A DNA stretch of 64,000 nt from NCBI GenBank assembly GCA_947462335.1, contig OX381704.1:119904065-119968064 (forward strand), given 5' to 3'. The notes beneath the pieces were generated by a model, which was given only the letters and a program-made list of their open reading frames with translations, searched no databases and was not told where the DNA came from. Positions 34,361-43,748 of this stretch are shown here, piece after piece (within the stretch, counting starts at the first letter, position 1; each line of letters starts with the position of its first letter). A program made the translations under genes and the position numbers. The DNA is from Harmothoe impar. Lineage: Eukaryota; Annelida; Polychaeta; Phyllodocida; Polynoidae.

Positions 34361-34866
34361 AAGAGACAATTTTAAGAGACAATTTAACCTTTATTAGTCT
34401 TTTTGAGCATCACAGTTACAATTTTTTCATCATTGGTCGAGTACGTCGGTAATATGATATGATTAGACAATAAAACATTCTATACCTGTATTACAAGTGA
34501 CTTAGCGTTGAATATTACAAGGTTTAGATATCACAGTTTCTTGATCACAAGTATTTGTATATTTTGTTTATAATTACGACCAAATAAGAAATCATATAAA
34601 ATACTTGACTAAAAAAGTCTGGATGATTTTCAGCATAGCTGATTTTACAAATCACCCATATCTTGATTTACTATGACGAGTCTTAAAATTTAGTTTTAAT
34701 CGCGTTTTGTAAGATATAAAGGAGTAAAAACTAATAAAGTAAAAATTAGTCTATTATCACAGCCATTATCAGACAGAAATATTTTCTGATTTAGGACAAC
34801 AGAGGATCAGAAGTATACAAAATCATATGGTTGAAAACCAAGTTCACTCGACTGTGTATAAATTTC

Positions 34867-37371
34867 TCAGGCAAAGGTGTTCTTCTTGTTTTTTGGAATT
34901 GTGTCTTGTAACATTTCTTTTGCTAGTGCTTTAAATTTCGAAATAGTTTCAGAGTTTCTGATTTCTGGCTTTAGAGCATTCCATGTTTGAGACACATACA
35001 CTTCGAGAGACCTTTGATATGAGGCAGTGTGAATAATATTATATTTTAAAACAGCAGCGGTAAAAGCCCTGGTACGGTATATATTTGTTGCACAATTTAC
35101 AGGGTTTTTTGCTAGTTTATAACCTTGTAATCTAGCATGATATAATCTACGTTCATTTAGCATTGGCAAATCTACTTGTTGGTGTATATAGTCAGTAGAC
35201 GACAATATTGGTAATTTGAGACAATATTTCAAGCACCTATTTTGTATTCTTTGTAAATCATTCAACAAATCAACATTAGCACCGTTATACAGAATATCAG
35301 AATAGTCAATGACTGGTAATGCATATGTTTTGTAAATTCTCAGCATTATGTCAGTGGGTACAAAAGTTTTCAAATTTCCTAGTAGATAAGACCTGTATCC
35401 CAGCGATTTTTAAAAACCTTTCACATAAGCATTATATGTCAATTCATAATCTAGAATAATTCCAAGGTATTTATAAGATTGTACAAAATGTAAAATGTTA
35501 TTATTAACTGAGACCTTCACGTCCTGCAAATGTAGGCTTTTATACCGTATTGACGATGTAAAATAAACTAGTTTTTTTTTTTTTCATTCATGGATAATTT
35601 GTTTTCAGATGACCAGTTTGCATAAGTTGCCAGGCCTGCTTCTAGGTACGGTTTAATAGCCAAAGGATTGCTGCCATGTGAATAGAGTACTGTGTCGTCA
35701 GCGTATAATAAAATCTTCACATTTTCCATGTTTTGTACAACATCATTCACATATATTAAAAACAACAAAGGACCTAAAATACTTCCCTGTGGAACGCCAC
35801 ATGTTAAAGGTAAAGGGGGTGAGGTGACTCCATTAGCTATGGTGACCTGTTCCCTATCAGTCAGGTAATTTTTTTAACATTTTAAATTTTGATTTTTTAT
35901 CCCATATTTTTCTAATTTTTTAAATAATATTGAGTAATTTACGCAATCAAAAGCTTTCATTGTATCGATGAAAGCCGCCATGGTTGCCCTCCCAGTATTT
36001 CTTTCCCTTAAAATATCGTTCGTTAGTTTTGATATGGTGTCTAGAGTTGAACATGATTTTCGATATCCCCCTTGAATTTTAGTCAAAATGTCGTTTTCAT
36101 CTAAGTGGATTGATATACAGTTATGTATTAGTCTCTCTAATATTTTCCCTGGTATGGGAAGCTGACTGATAGGTCTGTAATTTGATACATTTGTGAGGTC
36201 ACCAGATTTTGGTAAAGGGGTCACGCTAGCAATTTTCCATTTTTTTGGGATAAATCCTTTGCGTATACATAAAAGTAAAATCTTGGTAAAACAAACAGGC
36301 ATGATTAATACAGCATCTTTAAAAACCTTTGAAGAAATATTTTTCAGTGACGATGATTTGCTAATGTTTATATCTTTGATAACATTTTCTACATCTGTTT
36401 TATCAAAATCAAAGATAGGCATTTCATTATTACATATTTTTCCGGTAAAGGACCATGCTTTTGAATGTTTCTCAGCCAATTTGGGGCCAATACCGGTAAA
36501 AAATGCATTTATGTATTCGGAGACTTTGTCTTTACTAATAACATTTTTATCATCGTCTATTAGATTAATCAGTTTTGATTTTCCCTTTTTGGAAGGCACA
36601 ATGGCTTTCATGGCGGCCCAAAATCTTTTTGCATCTTTGGAATTTCTGTTAATCTCATCCACCACAAAAGATTGCTTAGCTGTTTTGACAGCCGTACAGC
36701 ACAAATTTTTCAAATTGTTTGAAGTTTCCAAATCAAGGATTCTGTTGGTTTTCTTCCCTTTCTTTAACGCTTGATTTTTTTCTATAATCTGTGCTGTTAG
36801 TTCAGGAGTCAGCCATGGTTCCTCCCTATATTTAATTTTGAAATCTTTTACTGGACAGATTAAATTTAGTACCTTGTTGATATTGTTCTCGAAAATATCC
36901 CAAAGGAATTCAACATCCTCACTGTTATCAAATTCGTCCCAGAGAAGTTCATTAAAGAGCCTACCAAAAACACCTTTGTCATATGTTTTATAAGATCTTC
37001 CTATAAAATGTCGTGGCTCCTGTTGTACAATTTGTTTTTTTAAAGTTATGTATACCTGTAAGTGATCACTTGTATTTAGCAGTGCCACTCCACTTGACTC
37101 AATGTCACGTATATTTGTAAATAAAAGGTCTATACATGTATTTGATAACTTATTTCTTGTAGGCTCATGTATCAATTGATTCAGACCAAAATCTGCCATG
37201 TCCTCGTACATTTTGTTTTTAATATTACTTTCTGGTAAAACGTCAATATTGAAGTCACCAGTTACAATTACGTCCTTATTCGCAATGTTTTCAATGTTTG
37301 AAAGCATATCTCTCATACATGTCAGAAAAATATTCTTACCTCCACTGGGGGGACGATAAACATTTCCTATT
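34867..37371 (-). pseudogene. APE-type LINE, 3' part (endonuclease end, RT, C-terminus), frameshifted
   Basis: Minus-strand ORF2 of a non-LTR retrotransposon. 37316-35874 reads the end of the endonuclease (VTGDFNID, CIDLLFTN, NTSDHLQVY) and the start of reverse transcriptase (VTPLPKSGD, NYRPISQLPIPGKILERLI, FIDTMKAFDCVNY). 35870-35568 reads GVPQGSILGPLLFLIYVND and the YADD catalytic box. 35373-34867 is the conserved C-terminal region. Frames break near 35870 and 35575, both at homopolymers, so this copy is dead. It resembles the CR1/Jockey group. Its 5' part lies 10.45 kb away at 47824-48337, separated by the Polinton. Confidence 0.9.
37366..37371. repeat. Left 6 bp target-site duplication CCTATT
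   Basis: CCTATT directly precedes the Polinton left end and is repeated at 47824-47829 after the right end. Polintons make 6 bp duplications. Confidence 0.95.
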
Positions 37372-37804
37372 AGTAGTATAGTATGTATCGGAACGGGACT
37401 ATAGTTAACTACTGTTTATCAACATGCAGCCAATCAGAGGCCTCCATTTGGTCACGTGACCCGTTGCCATGGTAACGTGACCTACTTAGGGCTCTCAGCC
37501 AATCAGAAGCCAGCATTCTGGGTGACCTACTGACCTACTTAGAAGCTCTCAGCCAATCAGAGGCCGGCATTCTGGTAACCATGGTAACGTGACCTACTTA
37601 CGTCACGTGACCTACTTAGGCTCAGCCAATCAGAAGCCGGCATTCTGGTAACTAGGGTAACGTGACCTACTTAGGGTTTGTTTGTAAACAACACCACGTG
37701 GCTCTCTTGTTTGTAAACAACACCACGTGACACGTGACTGTTTGTAAACAAACAAACAAAAAAAAAGTTATGTAACTTATATATAGAAATAAAAACACAA
37801 CAAG
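37372..37804. repeat. Left TIR of the Polinton
   Basis: About 433 bp that pairs with the inverted 47404-47823. The left arm lacks a 10-base TACTCAATCG segment present on the right and has an extra A-rich insert near 37756-37775, so the arms have drifted apart slightly. Confidence 0.9.
37430..37662. promoter_or_regulatory. CCAAT boxes, E-boxes and RFX X-box-like palindromes
   Basis: AGCCAATCAGA boxes occur at 37429, 37498, 37552 and 37625. GTCACGTGAC lies at 37451-37460 and CGTCACGTGA at 37601-37610. GTTGCCATGGTAAC (37463-37476) and GTAACCATGGTAAC (37575-37588) fit the RFX X-box style GTNRCC-RGYAAC, and a weaker GTAACTAGGGTAAC is at 37648. CACGTG recurs at 37694-37735. The right TIR repeats the set. 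Binding and function are inferred. Confidence 0.55.
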
Positions 37805-37822
37805 ATAATTTCTTTTCTTTTC

Positions 37823-37840
37823 ATTTTATTCTTTATTTTC
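37823..37840 (-). terminator. Poly(A) signals at the end of the minus-strand gene block
   Basis: On the minus strand two AATAAA hexamers lie just after the stop of the last frame at 37867, inside A-rich sequence. They would serve the protease or 99 aa transcript. Confidence 0.55.
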
Positions 37841-37866
37841 ATTTCAATCAGAAAAAACACACAAGT

Positions 37867-38166
37867 TTATGCTTTTTTAGCTTGCTTCTTCGATTTGCAG
37901 CAACTCAACAGGCCGCAAAGTCTCACGCCGCCGTCACTCGCACCACCACACCCCGGACGACTTCTCTCAAATAGACATTGCACGACTTTGGATAAATCCA
38001 ACACCATTTCGGCAAGGCAGAGAATCTTTGCCTCCATGAAACGGCCGCCATCGCAACAACCCGTCACAACAGCATCATCGATAGCTTCTGACTCACGGCC
38101 CGGTCGCTCAGCTTTGGGATTTTGCTCATGCGCATGACGCACTTCTTGGGGTTTCTTGTTCGACAT
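37867..38166 (-). CDS. Unknown 99 aa Cys-rich protein, overlapping the protease gene
   Basis: Not recognised. It starts at ATG 38166 in a different frame from the protease and overlaps its last 103 bases. The N-terminal half is charged (PQEVRHAHEQNPKAERPGRESE). The middle (about residues 35-70) is a mixed helix with paired Cys, and the C-terminus LCGLLSCCKSKKQAKKA is a Cys cluster followed by Lys, as in palmitoylated or membrane-edge tails. As the final frame before the poly(A) signals it could be translated from the protease mRNA. The overlap means part of its composition is forced by the protease frame, so coding status is uncertain. Confidence 0.4.
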   Translation of the reverse strand: MSNKKPQEVRHAHEQNPKAERPGRESEAIDDAVVTGCCDGGRFMEAKILCLAEMVLDLSKVVQCLFERSRPGCGGASDGGVRLCGLLSCCKSKKQAKKA

Positions 38167-38516
38167 GCTTCAATTAGGAAATGAACGCAATGAGGTCCAC
38201 AGGTGTCAGCAGAAGTGTCTTGTAGTTGAATGCGGTTTCTTTGCCACTTGAACGGAGCAGAGCGTTCCACGAAAGACAAGAACTCCGCACTCAGCGGCGG
38301 TAAGCCGAAGGAATCAAAGTAGTACACTTCACCCGTGCTCGACACGTAAAACGCCACCCAATGCTGACCTGGTAAATGTTGCGGATCTGTGTTGCTCACG
38401 AAACAAGTGTCTTTGATAGGGTGCTTCGGAATAGTGTCACAAGAGAAAACGCCCAGGAAACGATGTTTTGTGTGAACGTTTTCCTTCAACACTCTGCTTA
38501 TTTCAAGCGTGTTCAT
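38064..38516 (-). CDS. PRO: Adenain-like cysteine protease (maturation protease)
   Basis: 150 aa from ATG 38516, which lies 30 bases after the capsid gene stop; the frame is open further upstream but only through non-ATG codons inside the capsid gene. It shows the Ulp1/adenain fold signature: His52 in QHWVAFYV, Asp68 in VYYFDSFG, Gln99 in IQLQDTSA, and the nucleophile Cys106 in TCGPHC followed by VHFLIEA. In adenoviruses and Polintons this enzyme cleaves capsid and core precursors during virion maturation. Length is near the usual 150-200 aa. All catalytic positions are present, so it is probably active. Gene order MCP then PRO on one strand is typical of Polintons. Confidence 0.93.
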   Translation of the reverse strand: MNTLEISRVLKENVHTKHRFLGVFSCDTIPKHPIKDTCFVSNTDPQHLPGQHWVAFYVSSTGEVYYFDSFGLPPLSAEFLSFVERSAPFKWQRNRIQLQDTSADTCGPHCVHFLIEACRTRNPKKCVMRMSKIPKLSDRAVSQKLSMMLL

Positions 38517-38545
38517 ACGATACGCCAAGTACCGCCGTCTTGTCT

Positions 38546-39853
38546 TCAGTTCATGTGGTAGTCGGTGACGGGGTGTCGATCTCGGGTCAGCTCGACGACG
38601 TTGTCGTACACCAAGTAGAGTAGCACCGTTGTTGTCGCTTGTAGCGCCGAGCGGAAACTGACTTCCACCCTCAGCTGACCCGCTCTTATAAGGTTCACGC
38701 GACACCCGTCGTGCGATCTGTCTGGGGTTAAGTCGAGGGGGAACACCGTGTAACCGTTCAGGAATTGATCGTATGAAATACCGCAGGAGCGCGCGCCCTC
38801 GTACATCCCCGTTTCCGTGTGTAGCGCCAAGTACTCTCTCACGGCCGCTTTGGTCTTAAAGTCGGGCACGTAGGCGTCGTTCGGCACTTTTTGATCGTTC
38901 ACTATCACTTGAAGTGAGCTGATGTCGTAATGCTTCATCTCGAACGGGTTCTTGGTGTAGCTACCGTTGAAGGCGTCGTGGTCAAGGAAGCAAATCATCA
39001 TCGACTTGGGAAGCTGGCCTGTGTTGGAGTGCGTGTAGCTGTGATCTCTGTTACCTTGAGGGATGGCGTACGTCGTCACCTCCACTCTGTTCACCGGGTA
39101 GTCGAAGGGCCCGTGTTCTATCACCGCTCTCTCGTGCGTTTCCGCTACAGCGTCCGCCACCAGCACGCGTCGCACGTAGAGCTTTGCTTTGTAGATCTTC
39201 AAGCTGTAGCCTCCGTCAGCGGCGCACATCAGATAGAAAGAGGGCGCCGCTTGTTTCAGAGTGAGATTGATTTCTGTCTCTCCAACGATGAGCTTCGGTT
39301 GATGAGCCAGGTCAAAGTGCAGTCGCGCCATCAGCGAAAAGCGCTTGTAGGAGATTAGCTTCTTGCGCGCTTTGTACCCCGCATTCGCGTCAGTCAACGT
39401 GTCAAACTGACCGGGCGTATCTTCATGCCACCCCTGGGCGCTCATGACGCCGTCCTTCACGTCTTTGTTGTAGTTGAGTAACCCTTCCAAGTAAGCTCGG
39501 TAAGGGTAGGTCTCGGTGTTGCCAGACACTTTGAAACCGCCGATGGAGACTTGGACGTCTTTGAAGAGCGAGTGAGCCAAGTTGTTCACCGGAGCTACTG
39601 CGTCGGTGTCCTCGATCGCCGCTCCGTTCGCTTTCAGCACTTGACATTCCAGATGAAGGTAATTCTCGTTCAGGTCTGTGTACTCTTGCGACTTGTTGAT
39701 GGTGAAATTTATGTTACCTCCATCCTCTAAAGAGTTTTTTGTTTCTATCCCCAGGAAAGACGACTTTAAGATAGTAGTCTGAGTCGGCGCTACGGTGTGC
39801 AGGTCGAGCTCAGAGAGCGCGCACTCGTTACTGCTCTCGTGTACGTAAGCCAT
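38546..39853 (-). CDS. MCP: Major capsid protein (double jelly-roll)
   Basis: 435 aa from ATG 39853. The sequence fits the Polinton hexon-like family that builds the pseudo-hexagonal capsomers: an N-terminal SSFLGIETKNSLEDGGNINFTI strand region, then the LAHSLFKDVQVSIGG motif (about residues 89-105) with a downstream YRAYLEGLLNYNKD helix. A second jelly-roll half contains VNRVEVTTYAIPQGNRDHSYTHS and QLPKSMMICFLDHDAFNGSYTKNPFEMKHYDISSLQVIVN, typical of this family. Length is normal (about 430-600 aa) and the frame is unbroken. A TATA box lies about 50 bases upstream, consistent with strong late expression. Confidence 0.95.
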   Translation of the reverse strand: MAYVHESSNECALSELDLHTVAPTQTTILKSSFLGIETKNSLEDGGNINFTINKSQEYTDLNENYLHLECQVLKANGAAIEDTDAVAPVNNLAHSLFKDVQVSIGGFKVSGNTETYPYRAYLEGLLNYNKDVKDGVMSAQGWHEDTPGQFDTLTDANAGYKARKKLISYKRFSLMARLHFDLAHQPKLIVGETEINLTLKQAAPSFYLMCAADGGYSLKIYKAKLYVRRVLVADAVAETHERAVIEHGPFDYPVNRVEVTTYAIPQGNRDHSYTHSNTGQLPKSMMICFLDHDAFNGSYTKNPFEMKHYDISSLQVIVNDQKVPNDAYVPDFKTKAAVREYLALHTETGMYEGARSCGISYDQFLNGYTVFPLDLTPDRSHDGCRVNLIRAGQLRVEVSFRSALQATTTVLLYLVYDNVVELTRDRHPVTDYHMN

Positions 39854-39900
39854 TGTGTTCTCTCTTCACGCGGCCGACAGACTGACGCCGGCCGCCTCCA

Positions 39901-39915
39901 GTCTTTTTATTTATA
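39901..39915 (-). promoter_or_regulatory. TATA box of the capsid gene
   Basis: On the minus strand GGTATAAATAAAAAGACTGG lies about 50 bases upstream of the capsid ATG, leaving a leader of roughly 20-30 bases. A near-identical block precedes the ATPase gene (44916-44931). Confidence 0.75.
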
Positions 39916-39932
39916 CCTGAACGCCTAGGCGC

Positions 39933-40358
39933 TTACCGGTCGAATACATCCCCTCTACGTCTCTTGCAAGAGCCACCGCCCGTCTGAGGAGAATGCCGGC
40001 GACGTTTCGACCCTTTCTTAGACGCGACAGGCGTCTTTCCTCCCGAGAACGCCGTACTCGCCAGTCTCTTCAGAGCGCCTGCGCCTCGGTCTTTCACGCT
40101 GCTCTTTAAAGTCCGACCCGCCAGCACATCTTTAGCTACACCCACACCGGCGCGGAGCAGCGTTTTTCCCACCGACTTCAATAGCGGGGTAGCCGAGCGC
40201 ATCAGACCTAACAGAGCGCCGCCCAAACCGTGCCCGCTCTGGAAAGAGCGCCCGCTGTACACGTTGACGCCGTTGCCCAGCTGCGCGTTGTAGTAATCGC
40301 TGTACCCTCTGCCGACGGTGCGCCTGGGTGGAAAGTACGGAACGCGTTGACGCATCAT
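39933..40358 (-). CDS. pX-like small basic virion protein
   Basis: 141 aa from tandem ATGs at 40358. The N-terminus is MMRQRVPYFPPRRTVGRGYSDYY. A Gly-rich stretch follows (QSGHGLGGALLGLMRSATPLLKSVGKTLLRAGVGVAKDVL, about residues 42-80) that would form an amphipathic helix, then a Lys/Arg tail with KKGSKRRRHS and CKRRRGDVFDR. This arrangement is characteristic of the small capsid/core proteins of Polintons and adintoviruses compared with adenovirus pX or pVI. It may bind DNA or act in membrane penetration after protease cleavage. It sits between penton and capsid genes with an 11-base gap to the penton stop. The exact adenoviral equivalent is uncertain. Confidence 0.7.
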   Translation of the reverse strand: MMRQRVPYFPPRRTVGRGYSDYYNAQLGNGVNVYSGRSFQSGHGLGGALLGLMRSATPLLKSVGKTLLRAGVGVAKDVLAGRTLKSSVKDRGAGALKRLASTAFSGGKTPVASKKGSKRRRHSPQTGGGSCKRRRGDVFDR

Positions 40359-40369
40359 TTTTCTCTCTT

Positions 40370-41458
40370 TCAGCGCTCAATAGGTCTCAGATGAAGTGTC
40401 ACGGTCACCTCGCCTCTACCGAATGGGATGGAATGACCGGATCGGTCTCTTAAATAGATGCCGACCTCGGTAAACCTCTTGGATTTCAAGGGGAAATAAT
40501 CCAAATGGGGAAAACTGATAGCTTGCACGCCACCTCGACGCTTTCCGCCTCTGTCCACCGCCACGCAGCGCAACAGCGGCACTTGCATGTCGCCCACACG
40601 TCTCTCCTGGATCATGTCGGTGTATATGTACACAGAGTGCACGTCCCCGTAAACATCCATCGAGTAGGCGCCTGTAGTCGGCGACGCGAAACACGTCTTC
40701 TCTCCGAAGCCTAGAACGCATGCGAGATGCTGACTCAGCAGGACAGCACAGTGTCTCGGCGGTTTGATGGTGACGCGTTTCGTCTTGGCGTCGTACGATA
40801 AGATCCGCATCGGTTTGAGCAAGAAGCTGTCGCCCTCTAGTCTGTCATCTCGCAACGTCTCACTCAAGCGCTCGATTAGGGTGTGGTTGCTTCCGGTGAC
40901 AATAGGAGGTATCTCGAATATGTTTGGCATGAAACTGCGCACTCCCATGTCTTTCTCCATCTTTTCGATCATCTGTCTTGCTTGATCGCTGATCGCCTTC
41001 TTCTTCACCGCCGGGGACAAGAACTGCTTGTATACGGCATTCGTCTGTCTCAAGTCGACCTCTCTCTTGAACCTTTTTGTTTCCGGTTTCAATTGCTGCT
41101 CTTCCGACGTGTCTGATATCTCTTCCACCGTTACATAGCTCGCTTCCTTCCAGCTCAGCGGGAATTTTGAGCTAAACGTTAGCTTGCTCAGACCGTTCGC
41201 GTTTTTCATTCCCCTCCAGTCTACCTGTGGTTTTTTTCCTTCGGAGAATTTAGTTTCTTTTAAAACCTGGATCGCCTCCTCTAGCGAACCTTTGGTGCGC
41301 AGTGGAACAACGATGATCAAGTCGTCGTCGTGCACGTTAGTCCATTCTGTAGGGAGGATGATCTCAGTCAGAGCCGCTTCGTACGCTTCGGGCAGAAGGA
41401 GCGGCGAGTCGAAGTGAGTTCGGAAAGACGTCAAGCTGTTGTCAGGATAATACTCCAT
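40370..41458 (-). CDS. Penton-like minor capsid protein
   Basis: 362 aa from ATG 41458. The opening MEYYPDNSLTSFRTHFDSPLLLPEAYEAALTEIILPTEWTNV matches the conserved N-terminal block of Polinton minor capsid proteins, in which a peptide strand plus the single jelly-roll forms the vertex capsomer. Later segments include CAVLLSQHLACVLGFG, VYGDVHSVYIYTDMIQERRVGDMQVPLLRCV and a C-terminal VGIYLRDRSGHSIPFGRGEVTVTLHLRPI, also family hallmarks. Residues 115-185 form a charged, probably flexible insert (EQQLKPETKRFKREVD). It follows the integrase with a 44-base gap. Intact. Confidence 0.92.
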   Translation of the reverse strand: MEYYPDNSLTSFRTHFDSPLLLPEAYEAALTEIILPTEWTNVHDDDLIIVVPLRTKGSLEEAIQVLKETKFSEGKKPQVDWRGMKNANGLSKLTFSSKFPLSWKEASYVTVEEISDTSEEQQLKPETKRFKREVDLRQTNAVYKQFLSPAVKKKAISDQARQMIEKMEKDMGVRSFMPNIFEIPPIVTGSNHTLIERLSETLRDDRLEGDSFLLKPMRILSYDAKTKRVTIKPPRHCAVLLSQHLACVLGFGEKTCFASPTTGAYSMDVYGDVHSVYIYTDMIQERRVGDMQVPLLRCVAVDRGGKRRGGVQAISFPHLDYFPLKSKRFTEVGIYLRDRSGHSIPFGRGEVTVTLHLRPIER

Positions 41459-41502
41459 AGAGCTGTTGCTATGTGATGTTCATTTTTTTTTTTTTTTTTT
41501 TT

Positions 41503-42639
41503 CTACGTTATTTTTTTGACGGGGATCCACTCGTTGAACTTGTCGTCGTAACCTAACCAACGTACGAAAGCTAACTCTTTACCGTCGACGGTCTTGCGGC
41601 GCAACACCTCGTCTATCAGGTAGTTGTTGTCGTAACGACTCTTGTACACCTTCTGAACCTCTTCCGGGTAGAAGACGCCTTTTATCTCCTCGCCCTTGTC
41701 GTCTTTCAGCTTGAACCCTCTGCTTCCCAACGTCTTAGCAACGTCGACCACTTCCTCGCGCCAGTTTCCCTCGTACCCTTTGTCGAAGGCGCCTTTAGTT
41801 CTCAACATCCTCACTCTGTCACCCGGAGCGATGACGTCGACGGCGGACGTCTTTGTTTTTTTCTTCTTTTTCCATATTTCGTCGATTTGTTTGTTAGTTG
41901 GGAGATCTTGTCGGTAGAAAACTGTTTCGCTGTTTTCCGAGCTGACTTGAGCCGGCGCCATTTTCAACGTCTTGTGGTGAGTGCGATTGTAAGAAGACAC
42001 TACATGGTGCAGTACGTCTACGTAGCGATACGTGCGCTTGTGTGTGAAATAACGCCACAGCTTCTCCTTCAGACTGCGGTTCAAGCGCTCCACTAGACTA
42101 GCTTTGATGTCGTCGTTCTCGCCAGTGAAGAACTCTATGCCCTCGCTCTTCAAGTGATCTTGAAAGATCTTGTTCAAAAACTCTTTCCCCTTGTCTGTCT
42201 GAACAGTGCGCGGTCGTCTCTCGCCAGTGCCTGTCATCTCTCGGAAGGCCTCGGTGACATCAGCGCCGCTCTTGGATTTAATGGGAACGGCCCACGCGTA
42301 CCTAGAGAAAACGTCGATCGCCGTCACCACGTACCGGAAGCGGTCGTTGTGAGACGCCAAAGCTTGCATGTCCATCAGATCTATCTGCCACTGCTGATCG
42401 ATTGCGCCGGTTATAGTCTTGTTCCTTGCGAATTTTCTCCGAATGGGTTTATGTTTAGTGTAGGCGTCCAGCGACACTAAAGCATCTCGGATGACGGCCG
42501 GGTTCAGGTGGCGAAAATGATGTTTCTGGAGTTTAGTCACGCTAGTGAAACTGGAGGGCGCTTTGACGTCGGTATATCTAGCTACTACGCGCTTCTTTTT
42601 TTTTTCCTTCTTGGTCACTCTCTTCACTGGTTTGCCCAT
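41503..42639 (-). CDS. INT: Polinton integrase (DDE) with C-terminal chromodomain
   Basis: 378 aa from ATG 42639. Retroviral-type integrase with catalytic Asp87 (QWQIDLMDM), Asp149 (QTDKGKEF) and Glu184 (ASLVERLNRSLKEKLW), giving D,D-34-E. The N-terminus is Lys-rich. Residues about 268-335 form the SH3-like segment (PGDRVRMLRTKGAFDKGYEGNW), and 337-376 are a chromodomain (YLIDEVLRRKTVDGKELAFVRWLGYDDKFNEWI). It joins the TIR ends to target DNA and makes the 6 bp duplication. The chromodomain may steer insertion to marked chromatin. Its start overlaps the preceding gene by 16 bases. All catalytic residues are intact. Confidence 0.96.
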   Translation of the reverse strand: MGKPVKRVTKKEKKKKRVVARYTDVKAPSSFTSVTKLQKHHFRHLNPAVIRDALVSLDAYTKHKPIRRKFARNKTITGAIDQQWQIDLMDMQALASHNDRFRYVVTAIDVFSRYAWAVPIKSKSGADVTEAFREMTGTGERRPRTVQTDKGKEFLNKIFQDHLKSEGIEFFTGENDDIKASLVERLNRSLKEKLWRYFTHKRTYRYVDVLHHVVSSYNRTHHKTLKMAPAQVSSENSETVFYRQDLPTNKQIDEIWKKKKKTKTSAVDVIAPGDRVRMLRTKGAFDKGYEGNWREEVVDVAKTLGSRGFKLKDDKGEEIKGVFYPEEVQKVYKSRYDNNYLIDEVLRRKTVDGKELAFVRWLGYDDKFNEWIPVKKIT

Positions 42640-43748
42640 GGTGGGCCTGTTGAGGGCGTGAACAACGAGCTCGCCGCTAGGCGGTTGCGCCCTCTCCTTT
42701 TCTTACTCGCCACGCTCCTATAGGAAGTCGGAGTTTGGAAAAGTTCACTGTCGTCCTCCTCGTCGTCAGAGGATTGATCGTCCACCTGGAGAGAAGAGTC
42801 TGCTGCTGCTACTGCTGCTGCTGCTGCTGCTGCTTCTCCTTCTTCCGAGTCGAAGCTCGGTCGTTTCCGACCTCTGTCAGCAAGCCGTGTGTCCAAACTT
42901 CGGCCAGGTCCGCTCGCTTTATACAGATGGTTTCCGATCAAGGAGTCTGTGGGAACTGCTTCGCGCAGCGCTTTCGTGAACGGCGAGTAGCCCGCCGGTC
43001 TGGGCGCCGTCTTCCTGAACCTGGCAGCGTCGTTCAGTAAGTCCACTATGTTGATGCGATGCTCAGGTGGTATTCTCCGACCCGACATCTCGCGCACCGC
43101 ACCGTCCTCGTTCCACTTGATCACACCGGATTTCTCCAATTGTTTGTACAGCGCTACGGTCCGAGTGCGATTCCTCTTGGGAACTTGGTTCACCAACCGC
43201 TCGAGTAGGGACGCGCTGGCCTCTTCAGCAGACTGACGGAGGTGAGCCGGGGGCGAAGAAGAGTAGGACGAAGAGATGTTGCTGTTGTGGGGATTCGCGA
43301 GAAAAAATTGCAATCTATTCAACAACCTTCGGTATTTCAACATTTTCTCGCGCGATTCCAAAGTGGGGTCGTTCAACACTAAATCCAAGTCCCTGTAGAT
43401 AAACTGTAGCACCTGGTGCAAGGCCGCGTCGGGATGAAGGGACTGTTCTGCCTGCTTGTGGTAATAGGCCATGTCGGCAGGTAGGCGGGCGGCGGTGGCA
43501 GGAGCGGAACTCTCGTTCTTTTCAGTGCGCTCATCAGGAAGAGGAGGAAGGTTTGGAGCAGTAGAAGTACTAGCAGCAGCGACTGCAGTAGTAGCAGCGC
43601 TAGTAGTAGCAGCAGCAGCGGGCACATGATGAAGTAGACCTGCTCGTGATGATTTGTAGAGCGTCTCAGGAGCAATGACGCTGGTGGTGGCGGTAGTGGT
43701 GGTGGTGGTGGTGCTGTCGGCGAGTAGGTGTCGAATGAGGTGTCTCAT
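42624..43748 (-). CDS. Conserved Polinton protein of unknown function, 374 aa
   Basis: Starts at ATG 43748, overlapping the upstream stop by 4 bases (ATGA), and its end overlaps the integrase start. Residues 1-90 are Thr/Ala low complexity. 90-160 is helical (LHQVLQFIYRDLDLVLNDPTLESREKMLKYRRLLNRLQFFL). 185-275 is a folded region with QVPKRNRTRTVALYKQLEKSGVIKWNEDGAV, GRRIPPEHRINIVDLLNDAARF and YSPFTKALREA, which I recognise as a recurring block in animal Polintons without a settled function. The C-terminus is an acidic Ser/Asp/Glu tract, then KKRRGRNR, a likely nuclear signal. The GCA/GCT-rich parts of this gene show the same trinucleotide bias as the right arm. Confidence 0.75.
   Translation of the reverse strand: MRHLIRHLLADSTTTTTTTATTSVIAPETLYKSSRAGLLHHVPAAAATTSAATTAVAAASTSTAPNLPPLPDERTEKNESSAPATAARLPADMAYYHKQAEQSLHPDAALHQVLQFIYRDLDLVLNDPTLESREKMLKYRRLLNRLQFFLANPHNSNISSSYSSSPPAHLRQSAEEASASLLERLVNQVPKRNRTRTVALYKQLEKSGVIKWNEDGAVREMSGRRIPPEHRINIVDLLNDAARFRKTAPRPAGYSPFTKALREAVPTDSLIGNHLYKASGPGRSLDTRLADRGRKRPSFDSEEGEAAAAAAAVAAADSSLQVDDQSSDDEEDDSELFQTPTSYRSVASKKRRGRNRLAASSLFTPSTGPPWANQ

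Noticed and set aside
36193..36774. 193-codon plus-strand frame
   Set aside because: It is antisense to the LINE reverse transcriptase region, which carries clear motifs.
38517..38705. Longer protease start upstream of 38516
   Set aside because: The extension starts at GTG, lies within the capsid gene and reads low-quality Arg-rich sequence. The ATG at 38516 is 30 bases after the capsid stop and keeps all catalytic blocks.
38930..39358. 142-codon plus-strand frame across the capsid gene
   Set aside because: It is antisense to a strongly supported capsid frame and shows no domain.
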